Part shown: positions 42,043 through 51,993 of the stretch, piece by piece
Layout of the letters: the number at the start of each line of letters is the position of its first letter
Numbering within the stretch: position 1 is the first letter of the stretch
DNA from: Exiguobacterium undae DSM 14481
Lineage (GTDB): Bacteria; Bacillota; Bacilli; Exiguobacteriales; Exiguobacteriaceae
NCBI RefSeq assembly: GCF_000620805.1
Contig: NZ_KK211187.1
Span: 2,218,398 to 2,282,397, forward strand
DNA length: 64,000 bases
Reading direction: 5' to 3'
The notes under the pieces: model-generated
The model's input: the letters and a program-made list of their open reading frames with translations, nothing else
Database searches by the model: none
What the model was told of the DNA's origin: nothing
Position numbers and translations under genes: made by a program

Positions 42043-44226
42043 TCATCCGTTCTTTTTCGGAATCGTTACATGCTGGTACGGATTTTCAAGGTTCACTTGG
42101 AAGGAACGCAGTTCTTTTTCGACATGATAGTCATGTTCAATCCCGTTTCGCGCTTCTTCCCGCTCAAGGTAAATCACATTTGAATGGCGCAGTGCTTCTC
42201 CTTCAAGTCGTTTAATCGCAACGACCAATCCGCCTGTTCCGCCGTGTGAACGTTCACTTTCCAAATCGTAGACGTTACTGACAAGAGGCAGACCGTTCAT
42301 TTCAGCAAACGATTGTGCAGCGGATGCCGTCTCCATATTAAAGTTATGGACAAGACGGAACTCGACGATCTTATTGAGTGCTTGCGCTTGTCGTAAGACA
42401 GCAAGATTCAACCCGGCAAGCTGGTTATACGTCTGAATGAGCGGTAAGCCGTTCACTTCGACATGATAGACATGTACCCCGTCCTGGTGCTGATAATCGG
42501 TTGCTCCTGCTGTAATGACGTAGACATTCTCACCTGAAGCCGCCAGACGCTTCGCAAACTCGGCAACCGGACGATTCGTATCATCATACTGTGTCGTCAC
42601 AATCAAGATGGCCTCATTATTCCAAGACGCTTCACGTTGAACGGCCACATAATAATCATGCGGCGTCAAGAAGACGTCCGGCTCGATGTCCGTATCGGCT
42701 AAAAACGGATATTCCGCATAACGGGCATCCAACCACTCCAATGTCAGTTCATTGGCATCAAGTCGGCGTTCCGTCTCTTCAAATCGTTTGATGTGTTCAC
42801 GGAACCGATTTGCCGCATACTGTGCTGTCGTTTGTCCGTCGAGAATAAACGGCCAGTCACTCGAGACGGCAAGGAGATACTCCCGAATCAGTTGACGCTT
42901 GGCTTTGACGGTCAGTTCATCTTGATGTCGATTACGGGCAACGACTCCTGCCAATCGTTTTTCAAGCTGATGCAGGTGACGAATCATCCAGTCATTCCGT
43001 TCGTTGATCCAAACGTCGGCATAACCTTTTCGTCCCCATGTTCCCATCGCGACGTGTACCGTCTCAATGTCCTGGAAATGACGCTCAAGGAAAGTCGTCG
43101 GAGAAATCGATTCAATTCCGTAGTCTTCAAAACGTTCCATTGTTTTTCCGAGGAAATCAGGACCTTCAAACCACCAATGTCCAAACAGTTCAGCATCGAA
43201 CGGTGCCGTCACGAGGAACGGCGGGAAGTCTTGACCGCTTTGTTCGTCCAAATGATTGGCAAGTGCTTCTGCAAAATCCGTCGCGTGAACATCTGTCCGT
43301 TTCCAAGCCCAATCACGCACATAATAGTCTTTTTGATCCGATTCACCTGTCACGCGGTGTAACTTCAGTCCGGTATCGTATCGTAATCCCTCAGGATGCA
43401 TGAATTCTGCAATCTGATCCCATTCGCGGTCGTAGGCAAGATCGCGGTAAAATTCGCGGTAGTCCGGATGACCCGGGTAACCGATGACGGAACTCCAGAT
43501 CCGACCCGAAATGATTTGATCGCGCGGGAATAATGCAACACCGTGTGGTGAATAGACCGGCGCGCCGATGCCGTGTTTCGGTGACGGATCCGCATTGACG
43601 ATCGAATGTTCATCAACAAACGTATAGCGGATTCCTTCTTCATACATGATTTTATCAAGGCCCGGCGTATAGGCACACTCCGGCATCCATAGACCGGTCG
43701 GACGATAACCGTAATGGCGTTCAAAGCAGTTTAATCCGGTTTGGATTTCAGACCGCGCTGCCTGTTCGGACAACATGTGCGGACTGAATCCGTGCGTCGC
43801 CGTACACGTCATCAACTCGAGATACCCTTGTTCTTTGTAATGACGGAAAGCACCGTTGAGATCACGGTTCCAGTAGTCAAACGTCACTTTTAAGTCATGG
43901 TACCGTTCTTGATAGAATAATAAGGCATCTCGCTCTTCCTTCATCAAGTCACGTTTTAATTCCTGATCAATCAACCGTAACGTATCATCCAAATGTTCCA
44001 CGTAACGGGTTTGGATCAAAGAATCGGCCAACATCTCGATGACCGGCGGTGAAATACTGATCGTCCACCCGAGCGGACGTTCCAAACGGTCAATTTCCCA
44101 CAGTAATGGAATGTAGGTTTCTGAAATCGCCTCGTACATCCAACGCTCTTCCAGACGATGAGCTTCTTGATGGCGGATATACGGTAAATGGGCGTGTAAG
44201 ACTAATGAAAAATATCCTTTGCGCAT
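42043..44226 (-). CDS. GH57 glucan branching-type enzyme fused to a half glycosyltransferase-like domain
   Basis: A 727-residue protein. Residues 1-520 are a GH57 domain with DUF1957-like helical part: LVLHAHLPYIRH at the start, nucleophile Glu183 in LWMPECAYTPG and acid/base Asp344 in TAPFDAELFGHWW. GH57 enzymes of this type make alpha-1,6 branches in glucans. Residues about 538-720 form an extra Rossmann-like domain (ILIVTTQYDDTNRPVAEFAKRL...NVYVITAG) like the N-terminal half of GT4/GT5 glycosyltransferases, without the nucleotide-sugar-binding half. The downstream-coupled partner is the DUF4912 gene 37 nt upstream. No glycogen operon is in this window. Confidence 0.85.
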   Translation of the reverse strand: MRKGYFSLVLHAHLPYIRHQEAHRLEERWMYEAISETYIPLLWEIDRLERPLGWTISISPPVIEMLADSLIQTRYVEHLDDTLRLIDQELKRDLMKEERDALLFYQERYHDLKVTFDYWNRDLNGAFRHYKEQGYLELMTCTATHGFSPHMLSEQAARSEIQTGLNCFERHYGYRPTGLWMPECAYTPGLDKIMYEEGIRYTFVDEHSIVNADPSPKHGIGAPVYSPHGVALFPRDQIISGRIWSSVIGYPGHPDYREFYRDLAYDREWDQIAEFMHPEGLRYDTGLKLHRVTGESDQKDYYVRDWAWKRTDVHATDFAEALANHLDEQSGQDFPPFLVTAPFDAELFGHWWFEGPDFLGKTMERFEDYGIESISPTTFLERHFQDIETVHVAMGTWGRKGYADVWINERNDWMIRHLHQLEKRLAGVVARNRHQDELTVKAKRQLIREYLLAVSSDWPFILDGQTTAQYAANRFREHIKRFEETERRLDANELTLEWLDARYAEYPFLADTDIEPDVFLTPHDYYVAVQREASWNNEAILIVTTQYDDTNRPVAEFAKRLAASGENVYVITAGATDYQHQDGVHVYHVEVNGLPLIQTYNQLAGLNLAVLRQAQALNKIVEFRLVHNFNMETASAAQSFAEMNGLPLVSNVYDLESERSHGGTGGLVVAIKRLEGEALRHSNVIYLEREEARNGIEHDYHVEKELRSFQVNLENPYQHVTIPKKNG

Positions 44227-44263
44227 GTTTTTCTTCCTCTCCTTGTGCTTTCTTTCTATTGTC

Positions 44264-45001
44264 TTAACGAACTCGGTCGAAGTAGGAATACGGGCGTAAG
44301 ACTTCTACCCATTCCGGCTGTTCCAACTCACCATACTGCCAACGTGCGACGACTTCCGCAAAACGTCCGTCCATCACCGGTTCATCCCGTGGTGTTTCGA
44401 CTGGTTTTGAACGCAGGACAGGTAAAAAGTCGCCGTCAATCGTCTGGATGCCCCATTCGATGATGTATGTAGTATTTGGCATCAACGGACGGACGAACCA
44501 TGTATTGGTCATTTCCGGCAGTTCAAACTGATACGTTCGATTCGCTTCGCCTTTTTCATAGTCACGGAGTGTGACATCGATGATCCGAAGCTCTTTTCGG
44601 AATGAATCAAACGAAGCATGATAATGTGTCTCGAGCATCTTCCGTGATAACTCGGACAATTCCCAGTAGACGTAGACCGATGTCGGAGATTGAACGATGG
44701 CATGCATGATATCGTCTTCGTAATGCGTCGCCATTCCAAAGGCATCTCGTTCTAATGAAGGAATTGCCGTCAATGCAGGCACAATCTCATTTTCTTTTGA
44801 AGCGCTCACGGTTACCCCTGCCTTCTTCTTTTTCGGTTTAGGCGTCGTAGCCGTTTCGGTTGGTGCTGTGTTCGATTCCGTTAATGATTTTCGGTACTTG
44901 CTCCAAGCGTATTTGACTTTCCCTTCAGTCGATTCTACTTTTTCTGCGATCTGTTTGATCGTCAGTCCTTGTTCTTTTAATTTTATGATTTTTTCAAGCA
45001 T
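44264..45001 (-). CDS. DUF4912 protein with N-terminal helix-turn-helix-like segment
   Basis: A 245-residue protein. Residues 1-40 (LEKIIKLKEQGLTIKQIAEKVESTEGKVKYAWSKY, in parts) look like a helix-turn-helix; a Lys/Thr/Pro-rich linker follows (45-62); residues about 85-235 match DUF4912, with HAIVQSPTSVYVYWELSE, a likely beta-sandwich. DUF4912 proteins are often encoded next to GH57/DUF1957 enzymes, as here, suggesting a glucan-binding or regulatory partner. The ATG at 45001 follows AGAGGTGATA. Function not established. Confidence 0.82.
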   Translation of the reverse strand: MLEKIIKLKEQGLTIKQIAEKVESTEGKVKYAWSKYRKSLTESNTAPTETATTPKPKKKKAGVTVSASKENEIVPALTAIPSLERDAFGMATHYEDDIMHAIVQSPTSVYVYWELSELSRKMLETHYHASFDSFRKELRIIDVTLRDYEKGEANRTYQFELPEMTNTWFVRPLMPNTTYIIEWGIQTIDGDFLPVLRSKPVETPRDEPVMDGRFAEVVARWQYGELEQPEWVEVLRPYSYFDRVR

Positions 45002-45069
45002 TACCTATCACCTCTTTCTCTTTATTCACTTCTTTCTTATTCTACAAACTTGTTTCAAAATCCTTTTCA

Positions 45070-45106
45070 AAAAAAAAGTAGGCAGAGGATCTCCCTCTAG
45101 CCTACT
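45070..45106 (-). terminator. Terminator of the pst-phoU operon
   Basis: AGTAGGC (45077-45083) pairs with GCCTACT (45100-45106), with an inner AGAGG/CCTCT stem, followed by nine T's on the minus strand. Confidence 0.9.
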
Positions 45107-45110
45107 GCAA

Positions 45111-45773
45111 TCAGTTGTTTAAATCATAATGTTTTCCTTTTTCCAGATAAATCAGATGCTCCCCGACATTCGTCAAATGGTCGCCCATCCGTTCGATGTA
45201 TCGGCAAATATTCGTGAATTGCATGATTTCGTCAACCACGACCGGCTGCAACGACATGTGGCGCATGTATTGACGTAATGCTTTATACGTCGTCTCATCG
45301 ATGATGTTATCGAGATCCGACAACGCTTTTGCTTTCTCAATGTCTCCGTCACGATAGGCGACAATCGCTGTCTCCGTCATGTCGAGCAACGTTTCGAACG
45401 CTTGTTTTAATAATGAGATGTCAATCACGTACGGGAACGTTTCGACACGTAACACGGCTTTCGAAATATTTCCCGCGTAGTCGGCAATCCGTTCGAGATC
45501 GGTTGCAATCTTGATGGCTGTGATCAAACGACGTAAGTCCGTCGCGACCGGCTGTTGTTTTGCAATCAGTAAGATCGCATCATCATTAATTTCGAGTTCA
45601 AGTGCATCGAGTTCACTGTCGTTTTCGATGACTTTGAGCGCAATCTCGCGGTCGTATTTTTCTAATGCTTCCGCCGTTGTCGCAATCTGTTGCATCGTCT
45701 TACGGGCTAACAAAAATACTTTTTGATCAAGTACTGCTAGGTTTTCTCCAAAAATCGTCCGGTTCGCTGCCAT
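45111..45773 (-). CDS. phoU: Phosphate transport regulator PhoU
   Basis: Dimeric metal-binding helical protein that damps Pho signalling and Pst transport. It has 220 residues with two PhoU repeats; DLERIADYAGNISK and YIERMGDHLTNVGEH carry the E/DxxxD metal motifs. Start ATG at 45773 after GAGGAGGAA. Last gene of pstSCAB-phoU, 17 nt after pstB. Classic B. subtilis lacks phoU in its pst operon, so this layout is more like clostridia and staphylococci. Confidence 0.95.
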   Translation of the reverse strand: MAANRTIFGENLAVLDQKVFLLARKTMQQIATTAEALEKYDREIALKVIENDSELDALELEINDDAILLIAKQQPVATDLRRLITAIKIATDLERIADYAGNISKAVLRVETFPYVIDISLLKQAFETLLDMTETAIVAYRDGDIEKAKALSDLDNIIDETTYKALRQYMRHMSLQPVVVDEIMQFTNICRYIERMGDHLTNVGEHLIYLEKGKHYDLNN

Positions 45774-45790
45774 TGAAAAGTTCCTCCTCG

Positions 45791-46618
45791 TTATCCGAAT
45801 CGTCCTGAGATATAGTCTTCTGTCCGTTTGTCACTCGGATTCGAGAAGATTCGGTCCGTTTGATCGAATTCAACGACTTCTCCATTCAAGAAAAAGGCTG
45901 TTTTGTCCGAAACACGTGCCGCTTGTTGCATGTTGTGCGTGACGATGATGATCGAGTAGTCTTTTTTCAATTCTTGAACAAGTTCTTCGACTTTCAACGT
46001 CGAAATCGGGTCAAGTGCCGAGGTCGGTTCATCCATCAAGATGACATCCGGCTCAATCGCAAGGCAACGGGCGATACAGAGGCGTTGTTGCTGTCCACCG
46101 GATAAGCCGTAGGCATTCTCGTTCAATCGATCCTTTACCTCGTCCCAAATTGCAGCACCACGTAAACTCCGTTCGACGATTTCATCTAAGATTTTCTTGT
46201 TTTTGACACCGTGAACACGTGGTCCGTAAGCGATGTTGTCGTAAATCGATTTCGGGAACGGATTCGGTTGCTGGAAGACCATCCCGACGGATGTCCGTAA
46301 TTCTTCGACTTCGTAATCCTTATCAAAGATATTGCGACCGTGGTACTCGATGACACCGTTCGTGCGAACGATCGGGACGAGTTCAACCATCCGGTTCAAA
46401 GTCTTGATGAACGTTGATTTTCCGCATCCTGATGGTCCGATGATTGCCGTGACTTCATTTTGTTTGATATCGAGATTAACATCTTTTAAGGCATGATCAT
46501 CGCCGTACCATAAGTTCAAATCATTTACACGGTATACGCTTTGTCTTGCAGCTACTGGTTGATTCATCGTTTTTACCCCTTCTTTGGCTGGTTTCGTCGT
46601 CAGCTTCGTATCCATCAT
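45791..46618 (-). CDS. pstB: Phosphate ABC transporter ATP-binding protein
   Basis: ATPase of the high-affinity phosphate importer. It has 275 residues with Walker [10 protein letters not shown], signature LSGGQQQRL and Walker [14 protein letters not shown]. The ATG at 46618 has AAGGAGGAA upstream; an internal ATG at 46567 also has a fair site (AAGGGG), so a shorter form is possible. Directly follows pstA. Confidence 0.96.
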   Translation of the reverse strand: MMDTKLTTKPAKEGVKTMNQPVAARQSVYRVNDLNLWYGDDHALKDVNLDIKQNEVTAIIGPSGCGKSTFIKTLNRMVELVPIVRTNGVIEYHGRNIFDKDYEVEELRTSVGMVFQQPNPFPKSIYDNIAYGPRVHGVKNKKILDEIVERSLRGAAIWDEVKDRLNENAYGLSGGQQQRLCIARCLAIEPDVILMDEPTSALDPISTLKVEELVQELKKDYSIIIVTHNMQQAARVSDKTAFFLNGEVVEFDQTDRIFSNPSDKRTEDYISGRFG

Positions 46619-46667
46619 CTGTGTTCCTCCTTAGTAGTTCAGAACGTGATTTATTATAGGTGTTTGA

Positions 46668-47576
46668 TTAGTATCGTTTTGAGAAACGGTTCCGGATCCA
46701 AATCGCAAGTGAGTTCATCGTCAAGAGGATGACCATCAAGACAATGATTCCGGCAGCTGCAAGTCCTTGGAAATCAGCTTGTGGACGGCTTGTCCAGTTG
46801 TAGATTTGAATCGGTAACGCTGTAAATTCTGAGAAGATGCCTTCCGGTGCCCGGGCGATGAAGATGGCTGCACCGACCATGATCAGTGGTGCCGTCTCCC
46901 CGATGGCACGGGATACCGCCAGGATGATTCCTGTGATGACACCCGGCAAGGAAGCCGGTAAGACGACTTTAAACGTTGTCTGCCATTTCGAGGCACCAAG
47001 CGCGAGTGACGCGTGACGCATTGCTTGCGGGACTGCTCGAATCGCTTCTTGGGACGAGACGATGACGACCGGTAAACTCATCAGTGCAAGCGTGAGTGCT
47101 CCGGCAATCAAGGTCGAACCGAAGCCCATGTTCCGAACGAAGAATGTCAGTCCGAGTAATCCGAAGACGATTGACGGGACACCGGCTAAGTTTGAGATGT
47201 TGACTTCGATGAATGACGTCATCCGTCCTTTTTTCGCATACTCTTCCAAATAGATCGCAGCTCCGACACCGAGGATGAAGATCATTGGAATGATCAACAA
47301 CATCAGGAAGATCGAGCCCATCAGCGCAGGATAGATTCCGGCACGATCCGGTCGGCGTGAAGGAGCGTTTTGAAGGAAGTCGAGTGACAACCAGGCTGCT
47401 CCGTCACGAACGACACCAGACAAAAGAATACCAAGTACGACTAAACCAAATAACAGTCCAATCAAGAAAATGATTTTAGTGATATTGTTGACGACCAAAC
47501 GTTGACTGATCGACTTTTTAACAGCAACAGGATCGATAAACTTTTTTTGTACGGGTTGTTTTTCTGGTAAGGCCAT
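46668..47576 (-). CDS. pstA: Phosphate ABC transporter permease PstA
   Basis: Inner-membrane permease of 302 residues with six membrane segments and the EAA-type loop ([26 protein letters not shown]). The cytoplasmic N-terminus is basic. It starts 1 nt after the pstC stop and works with PstC as the channel dimer. Confidence 0.95.
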   Translation of the reverse strand: MALPEKQPVQKKFIDPVAVKKSISQRLVVNNITKIIFLIGLLFGLVVLGILLSGVVRDGAAWLSLDFLQNAPSRRPDRAGIYPALMGSIFLMLLIIPMIFILGVGAAIYLEEYAKKGRMTSFIEVNISNLAGVPSIVFGLLGLTFFVRNMGFGSTLIAGALTLALMSLPVVIVSSQEAIRAVPQAMRHASLALGASKWQTTFKVVLPASLPGVITGIILAVSRAIGETAPLIMVGAAIFIARAPEGIFSEFTALPIQIYNWTSRPQADFQGLAAAGIIVLMVILLTMNSLAIWIRNRFSKRY

Positions 47577-47577
47577 C

Positions 47578-48519
47578 TTAATACTCCTCTCTGAAACGAC
47601 GCGTGATCCAGTTCGCGAGTAAGTTCATCAAAAGAGTAAAGACGAACAACAACGTACCGACAGCGTAGATACTATAGTATTCAATCGTACCGAATCCAGC
47701 ATCGCCAAGTGCGACCTGAACGATATAAGCAGTCATCGTTTGAACCGGTTCTAACGGGTTGACGAGAGCTGTCGGATTCGATCCACCAGCAATCGTTACG
47801 ATCATCGTCTCACCGATCGCACGCGACATCCCGAGGACGATCGACGCGATGATCCCCGAAAGGGCTGCCGGAACAACAACTTTTAAAGCGACTTCAAGAC
47901 GTGTTGAACCAAGCGCGAGCGCACCGTCTCGGATTTTTTTCGGAACCGAACTCATCGCATCTTCCGAAATCGAGGCGATCATCGGGATGATCATGATTCC
48001 GACGACGATCCCCGGGCTTAAGGCATTGTAGATGGCAAGACCCGGAATGAGTTTTACGAGTAATGGTGTAACGAACGTCAAAGCGAAAAATCCGAAGACG
48101 ATTGTCGGAACACCGGCTAAGACTTCAAGAATGGGTTTGAGAACACGGCGTGCGCGTTCTGATGCATACTCACTCAAATAAATCGCAGAAGTGAGTCCAA
48201 TCGGCACGGCAACTAGCATCGCAATCACGGTAATTTCAAGTGTTCCCACGACGAGTGGCCAAATCCCGTACTCCGGTTGAGAGTTCAACGGGTACCAGTT
48301 CGTGCTGCCGAAAAATTCTTTGATCGATACGACTTCAAAGAAGTGGCGTGTCTCAAGAACTAACGTGAGAATGATGCCGATGGTCGTAACAACTGAAACG
48401 AACGCACAAAGGAAAAGTACGATCGGCATGAACCGTTCCATAACGTTTTTCATACTGAATTTTTGTTGTCGGTTCTGTTGAATCAGCTCGCGAACCGATT
48501 TGTTTGATGATGAATTCAT
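47578..48519 (-). CDS. pstC: Phosphate ABC transporter permease PstC
   Basis: Permease partner of PstA, 313 residues, about six membrane segments, with a long periplasm-facing loop after the first and the EAA-type loop ([25 protein letters not shown]). It lies 93 nt after pstS with a stem-loop in between. Confidence 0.95.
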   Translation of the reverse strand: MNSSSNKSVRELIQQNRQQKFSMKNVMERFMPIVLFLCAFVSVVTTIGIILTLVLETRHFFEVVSIKEFFGSTNWYPLNSQPEYGIWPLVVGTLEITVIAMLVAVPIGLTSAIYLSEYASERARRVLKPILEVLAGVPTIVFGFFALTFVTPLLVKLIPGLAIYNALSPGIVVGIMIIPMIASISEDAMSSVPKKIRDGALALGSTRLEVALKVVVPAALSGIIASIVLGMSRAIGETMIVTIAGGSNPTALVNPLEPVQTMTAYIVQVALGDAGFGTIEYYSIYAVGTLLFVFTLLMNLLANWITRRFREEY

Positions 48520-48566
48520 CCTTCTTCGCTCCCTACTTCATCATGCCTACATAAGAACGGGACCCG

Positions 48567-48589
48567 AAAAAGGGGAATTTCCCCTTTTT
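48567..48589 (-). terminator. Stem-loop between pstS and pstC
   Basis: AAAAAGGGGAA pairs with TTTCCCCTTTTT, without a long T-tract after it on the minus strand. It probably protects or attenuates the transcript, so that pstS is expressed above pstCAB, and does not act as a full terminator. Confidence 0.65.
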
Positions 48590-48612
48590 GGGCCGTCCTC
48601 GTTTGGTGATGT

Positions 48613-49557
48613 TTATTTCATTGCGTCTTCGATAGCTTTTGCGTTTTCATCATAACGATCTTGCTTCATCTTGATGTAACCAACTTCTTCAGCTAAGTCA
48701 CCAGCATTTTCATTCGTGAATTGAACGAAGTCAGCCACTTGTTTTTTATCTTTTAACGATTTGTTGTTGACATACGTGTAGATTTCACGTGACAGCGGGT
48801 AAGACAGGTCGTTGATTGTTTCTGGTGTTGGATCAACCGCATCTTTTCCTTCAGCTGAAAGTGGAACTTCTTTTAACTTATCTTTGTTTTCCGCGTAGTA
48901 GGCATAACCGAAGTAACCGATCGCTCCTTTTGTTCCTTCAACACCTTTGACGAGAACGTTATCGTCTTCCGAGAGTTGAACATCTTTACGCATATCTTTT
49001 TCGTCGAGGACTTCTTCATTGAAGTAATCAAATGTTCCTGAGTCTTTACCAGGGCTGAAGAATTTGATTGGCTCTGCCGGGTAAGATGGATCAACATCTT
49101 TCCAAGTCTTGACGTTTGGATCGAGCCACATTTTGTTGAGTTGATCGAGTGTCAATTCTTTGACCCATGTATTTTGTTTGCTGACGGCGACTGTCAATCC
49201 GTCGAGTGCAAGTGAGAGACGTGTAAATTCAATATCATTTTTTTCAGCTTCTGCTACTTCTTCATCTTTAATTTCACGTGACGCGTTCGAGAGGTCTGTT
49301 TCACCAACGACGAAACGTTTGAACCCGCCGCCTGTTCCGGATACTCCGACTGTTACATCGACGTCTGGTTGTTCGATTGAATACTCTTCACCGACTGCTT
49401 CCATGATTGGGAAGACTGTTGAAGATCCGTCTACAGCGATCTTTCCTGAAAGATCAGAAGAACTTGAAGAGCCATCTGTTTCATTTCCGCATGCCGCACC
49501 GACTACTGCGATTGACGCTACCGTTGTAATAAGAGCTGTTTTTTTCATCCAAGACAT
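48613..49557 (-). CDS. pstS: Phosphate-binding lipoprotein PstS
   Basis: Extracellular phosphate receptor of the Pst system. It has 314 residues: lipoprotein signal (KK at 5-6, hydrophobic core, Cys23 in VVGAAC), then a Ser-rich spacer and the binding domain with DGSSTVFPI, VSGTGGGFKRF and ASREIKDEE phosphate contacts. The ATG at 49557 follows GAGGAGG. First gene of the operon, behind a Pho box. Confidence 0.96.
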   Translation of the reverse strand: MSWMKKTALITTVASIAVVGAACGNETDGSSSSSDLSGKIAVDGSSTVFPIMEAVGEEYSIEQPDVDVTVGVSGTGGGFKRFVVGETDLSNASREIKDEEVAEAEKNDIEFTRLSLALDGLTVAVSKQNTWVKELTLDQLNKMWLDPNVKTWKDVDPSYPAEPIKFFSPGKDSGTFDYFNEEVLDEKDMRKDVQLSEDDNVLVKGVEGTKGAIGYFGYAYYAENKDKLKEVPLSAEGKDAVDPTPETINDLSYPLSREIYTYVNNKSLKDKKQVADFVQFTNENAGDLAEEVGYIKMKQDRYDENAKAIEDAMK

Positions 49558-49625
49558 GATTAATTTTCCTCCTCGAAGTATGTCGCTGGTAACGCTACGA
49601 CTTTATATCCGTTTTCCTTACAAGA

Positions 49626-49682
49626 CTTATACTACGGATGAACTATTAAACCAAAATGAATCCAACGTAAAAGAATTGTAAA
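49626..49682 (-). promoter_or_regulatory. Pho box and promoter of pstSCAB-phoU
   Basis: On the minus strand four hexamers repeat every 11 bp: TTTACA (49677-49682), TTTACG (49666-49671), TTCATT (49655-49660) and TTAATA (49644-49649). This is the arrangement of PhoP sites (TTHACA repeats). A TATAAG -10 lies 12 bp further (49626-49631), with no good -35, as expected for an activated promoter. Confidence 0.75.
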
Positions 49683-49740
49683 GGCGTGTATTTCTGCGTT
49701 TACAATTTGAAGTTCATTAGAAAAACAGGTCAATCCAAAC

Positions 49741-49771
49741 AAAAAAACGAAGATGAGTTTCCTCACCTTCG
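49741..49771 (-). terminator. Intrinsic terminator after pbpA
   Basis: CGAAGATGAG (49748-49757) pairs with CTCACCTTCG (49762-49771), followed by seven T's on the minus strand. Confidence 0.88.
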
Positions 49772-49780
49772 CTGAACTAG

Positions 49781-51853
49781 TTAATTAGGCTTAGTTTGCC
49801 ACGGGACATCCTTGACATTAAAGTAGGCTTTGACTAAATCATGACCAATCTTCGAGTTGACCGTTTCTTGTTCCATATATGGAAGGAAGACAGCCCATGC
49901 CATTTCCGGATTATCGTACGGGGCCCAACCGACGAGGTTCGAGTTTAATGAACGAACCGGCTGTCCGCTTCCGTCACGAAGTGCAATCCCGTCCTCACCG
50001 TAGACACTGACCTGTGCCGTTCCGGTTTTGGCAGCCGCATCGATTCCGGTCTGGGCGATGACTTTAGAAGTCCCCCGCTCGCCTTTGACGACACGGTGCA
50101 ACCCTTCACGGACATGATCGATGTTCGCTTGGCTGATTTCAATCCGGTTCAAATAGTTGGTCTTAAAGCTGTAATCGACTTGTTTTGTTCCTTCTTCAAT
50201 CGAGTTCGACGCCAAGACTTCTTTTAAGAAGTGGGGCTGTACCCGATATCCGCCGTTGGCAAGTGTCGAAATATATTGCGCCACCTGTAACGGGGTAAAG
50301 GCATCATACTGACCGATTACACGGTCCATCAAGAGGGTGACACGGTCCGGTGTCCCTTGTACCCCTTTGGCTTCATACGGAAGATCGATTCCCGTTGTCA
50401 CACCGAGACCAAACTGACTGTAATAGTTTTGCATGATCGCCGCTGCCGCGTCGACACTTGCACCTGCTACACCATTACTTGGATACTTCGCCATCCGCAT
50501 GGCAATGTTAAACATGTACACGTTCGACGAACGTTCAAGTGCCGTCAGATCCGTGATTGGTCCCATATTGACGTAGGATCCTTTTTTGGTCCCGCCAATG
50601 GTAATCGGAGCATCATTGATGACTTCATTTTGACGGATGACACCTTCCTCAAGTCCCATCGCGACCGTTGCCCCCTTGATCGTGGATCCGATTTGCAAGG
50701 AGGTTAAGACGTTATTGATGGCGACATCACTGAATTTGTTCGTTGCCGTATCCAGTTTTTGTCCTGACATCGCCAAAATTTCGCCGGTTTGTGGATTCAT
50801 GACGACGGCATAACCTTCTTTCAGGTAGCCACTGCCCATGCCGCGCCCCATCTTGATTGCCTGTTGTAAGATCTGATCGACTTGTTTGTTATATTCCGCA
50901 TCAACCGTCAGGACAAGATCTTTTCCTGATTCGCCTTCTTCGCGGTTCGGTTCGCCGACAGGCTCGCCGTTAAACGTTTCGTAAACATCATATGCCGGTT
51001 TCCCGCGCAACAGATCTTCATATTGTTGTTCGAGGAAAGACGTCCCGACACGGTCATTTAAGCTGTATCCTTTTGCCTTGAATTCCGCTTGTTGTTCAGC
51101 GGGAATTTTTGAGTACTTCCCGAAGATGTTGCGGAGCGTCCCTTCGTATGGATAAGAGCGTTCATAAAACGGCTCGACCGACACCCCTTTTAAATCTTCG
51201 AGGTTTTCATCGATGATGGCCATTTCTTTTGCATCCGCCCCCAATTTGACGAGCTGGGGATCAAGCGCATAGCCGACTTCCATGTTGTGTTTGATGGCGA
51301 CGACTTCCATCGTCTTGTCATCAAAATCGATATCTTTTTCCGTGATTGTATCAAGACGAATCTGATCTTGCTGTGAAATCGACAACTTACTTTGCGCTTC
51401 TGAACTTGGATATTTTTCTTTGACGGCCTGTTTATACCGGCGGTCGGATTCCTTTTCATTGACAGCAATCCAATAATCCTTCAGATCGCGCTCCGTCACT
51501 TTCCAATCCTTTTTAGGCAGGTTGATGATCGCCGCAAGACGCGAGGCGATTTCAATCCGTTCATCAACTTTCGTATTTTGAGACCGGCGGTACACAATCG
51601 AGTACTTGGAAATCGTATCGACCAACAGTCGTCCGTCCCGATCATAAATCTTTCCGCGCGGTACTTCGTATTTCGAAGCAATCATCTCCGTTTTTTGAAC
51701 TTCCCGTGAAATCTTTTCACCGTTCACAATCTGGACGACACCTAATCTAAAAATTAAAATCGCAAACAATAAAAACACTACAAAAAACATTAAATTCAAG
51801 CGCAGCGGCAGATGGTTACGCCGTCTGCCCCTTACTGTGATTCGTTTCGCCAT
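49781..51853 (-). CDS. pbpA: Class B penicillin-binding protein (PbpA/PBP2a type)
   Basis: Transpeptidase that cross-links peptidoglycan, probably in lateral wall growth. It has 690 residues: basic N-terminus, one membrane anchor (17-40), dimerisation domain (50-300) and transpeptidase domain with active Ser390 in STIK (S-x-x-K), SSN at 442-444 and KTG at 609-611. The STIK motif differs from the more common STFK. Position between sodA and pstS equals B. subtilis pbpA. Start ATG at 51853. Confidence 0.93.
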   Translation of the reverse strand: MAKRITVRGRRRNHLPLRLNLMFFVVFLLFAILIFRLGVVQIVNGEKISREVQKTEMIASKYEVPRGKIYDRDGRLLVDTISKYSIVYRRSQNTKVDERIEIASRLAAIINLPKKDWKVTERDLKDYWIAVNEKESDRRYKQAVKEKYPSSEAQSKLSISQQDQIRLDTITEKDIDFDDKTMEVVAIKHNMEVGYALDPQLVKLGADAKEMAIIDENLEDLKGVSVEPFYERSYPYEGTLRNIFGKYSKIPAEQQAEFKAKGYSLNDRVGTSFLEQQYEDLLRGKPAYDVYETFNGEPVGEPNREEGESGKDLVLTVDAEYNKQVDQILQQAIKMGRGMGSGYLKEGYAVVMNPQTGEILAMSGQKLDTATNKFSDVAINNVLTSLQIGSTIKGATVAMGLEEGVIRQNEVINDAPITIGGTKKGSYVNMGPITDLTALERSSNVYMFNIAMRMAKYPSNGVAGASVDAAAAIMQNYYSQFGLGVTTGIDLPYEAKGVQGTPDRVTLLMDRVIGQYDAFTPLQVAQYISTLANGGYRVQPHFLKEVLASNSIEEGTKQVDYSFKTNYLNRIEISQANIDHVREGLHRVVKGERGTSKVIAQTGIDAAAKTGTAQVSVYGEDGIALRDGSGQPVRSLNSNLVGWAPYDNPEMAWAVFLPYMEQETVNSKIGHDLVKAYFNVKDVPWQTKPN

Positions 51854-51942
51854 GGCGTACTCCCCTATCGTTCAAAAGTCATCTTGTTTCATTATATAGA
51901 AGGAAACTTTCCATAACAACCTATCCCATCATTTTCCGCATT

Positions 51943-51982
51943 AAAAAAGAGCACCGGTTTCCCTTTCGGAAAACTGATGCTC
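51943..51982 (-). terminator. Intrinsic terminator after sodA
   Basis: GAGCACCGGTTTCCC pairs imperfectly with GGAAAACTGATGCTC, followed by six T's on the minus strand. Confidence 0.87.
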
Positions 51983-51993
51983 TCATCTACCTA

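Noticed and set aside
48567-48589. Full transcription terminator between pstS and pstC
   Set aside because: The stem is strong but a T-tract does not follow it outside the stem, and pstC-pstA-pstB-phoU have no separate promoter that I can see.
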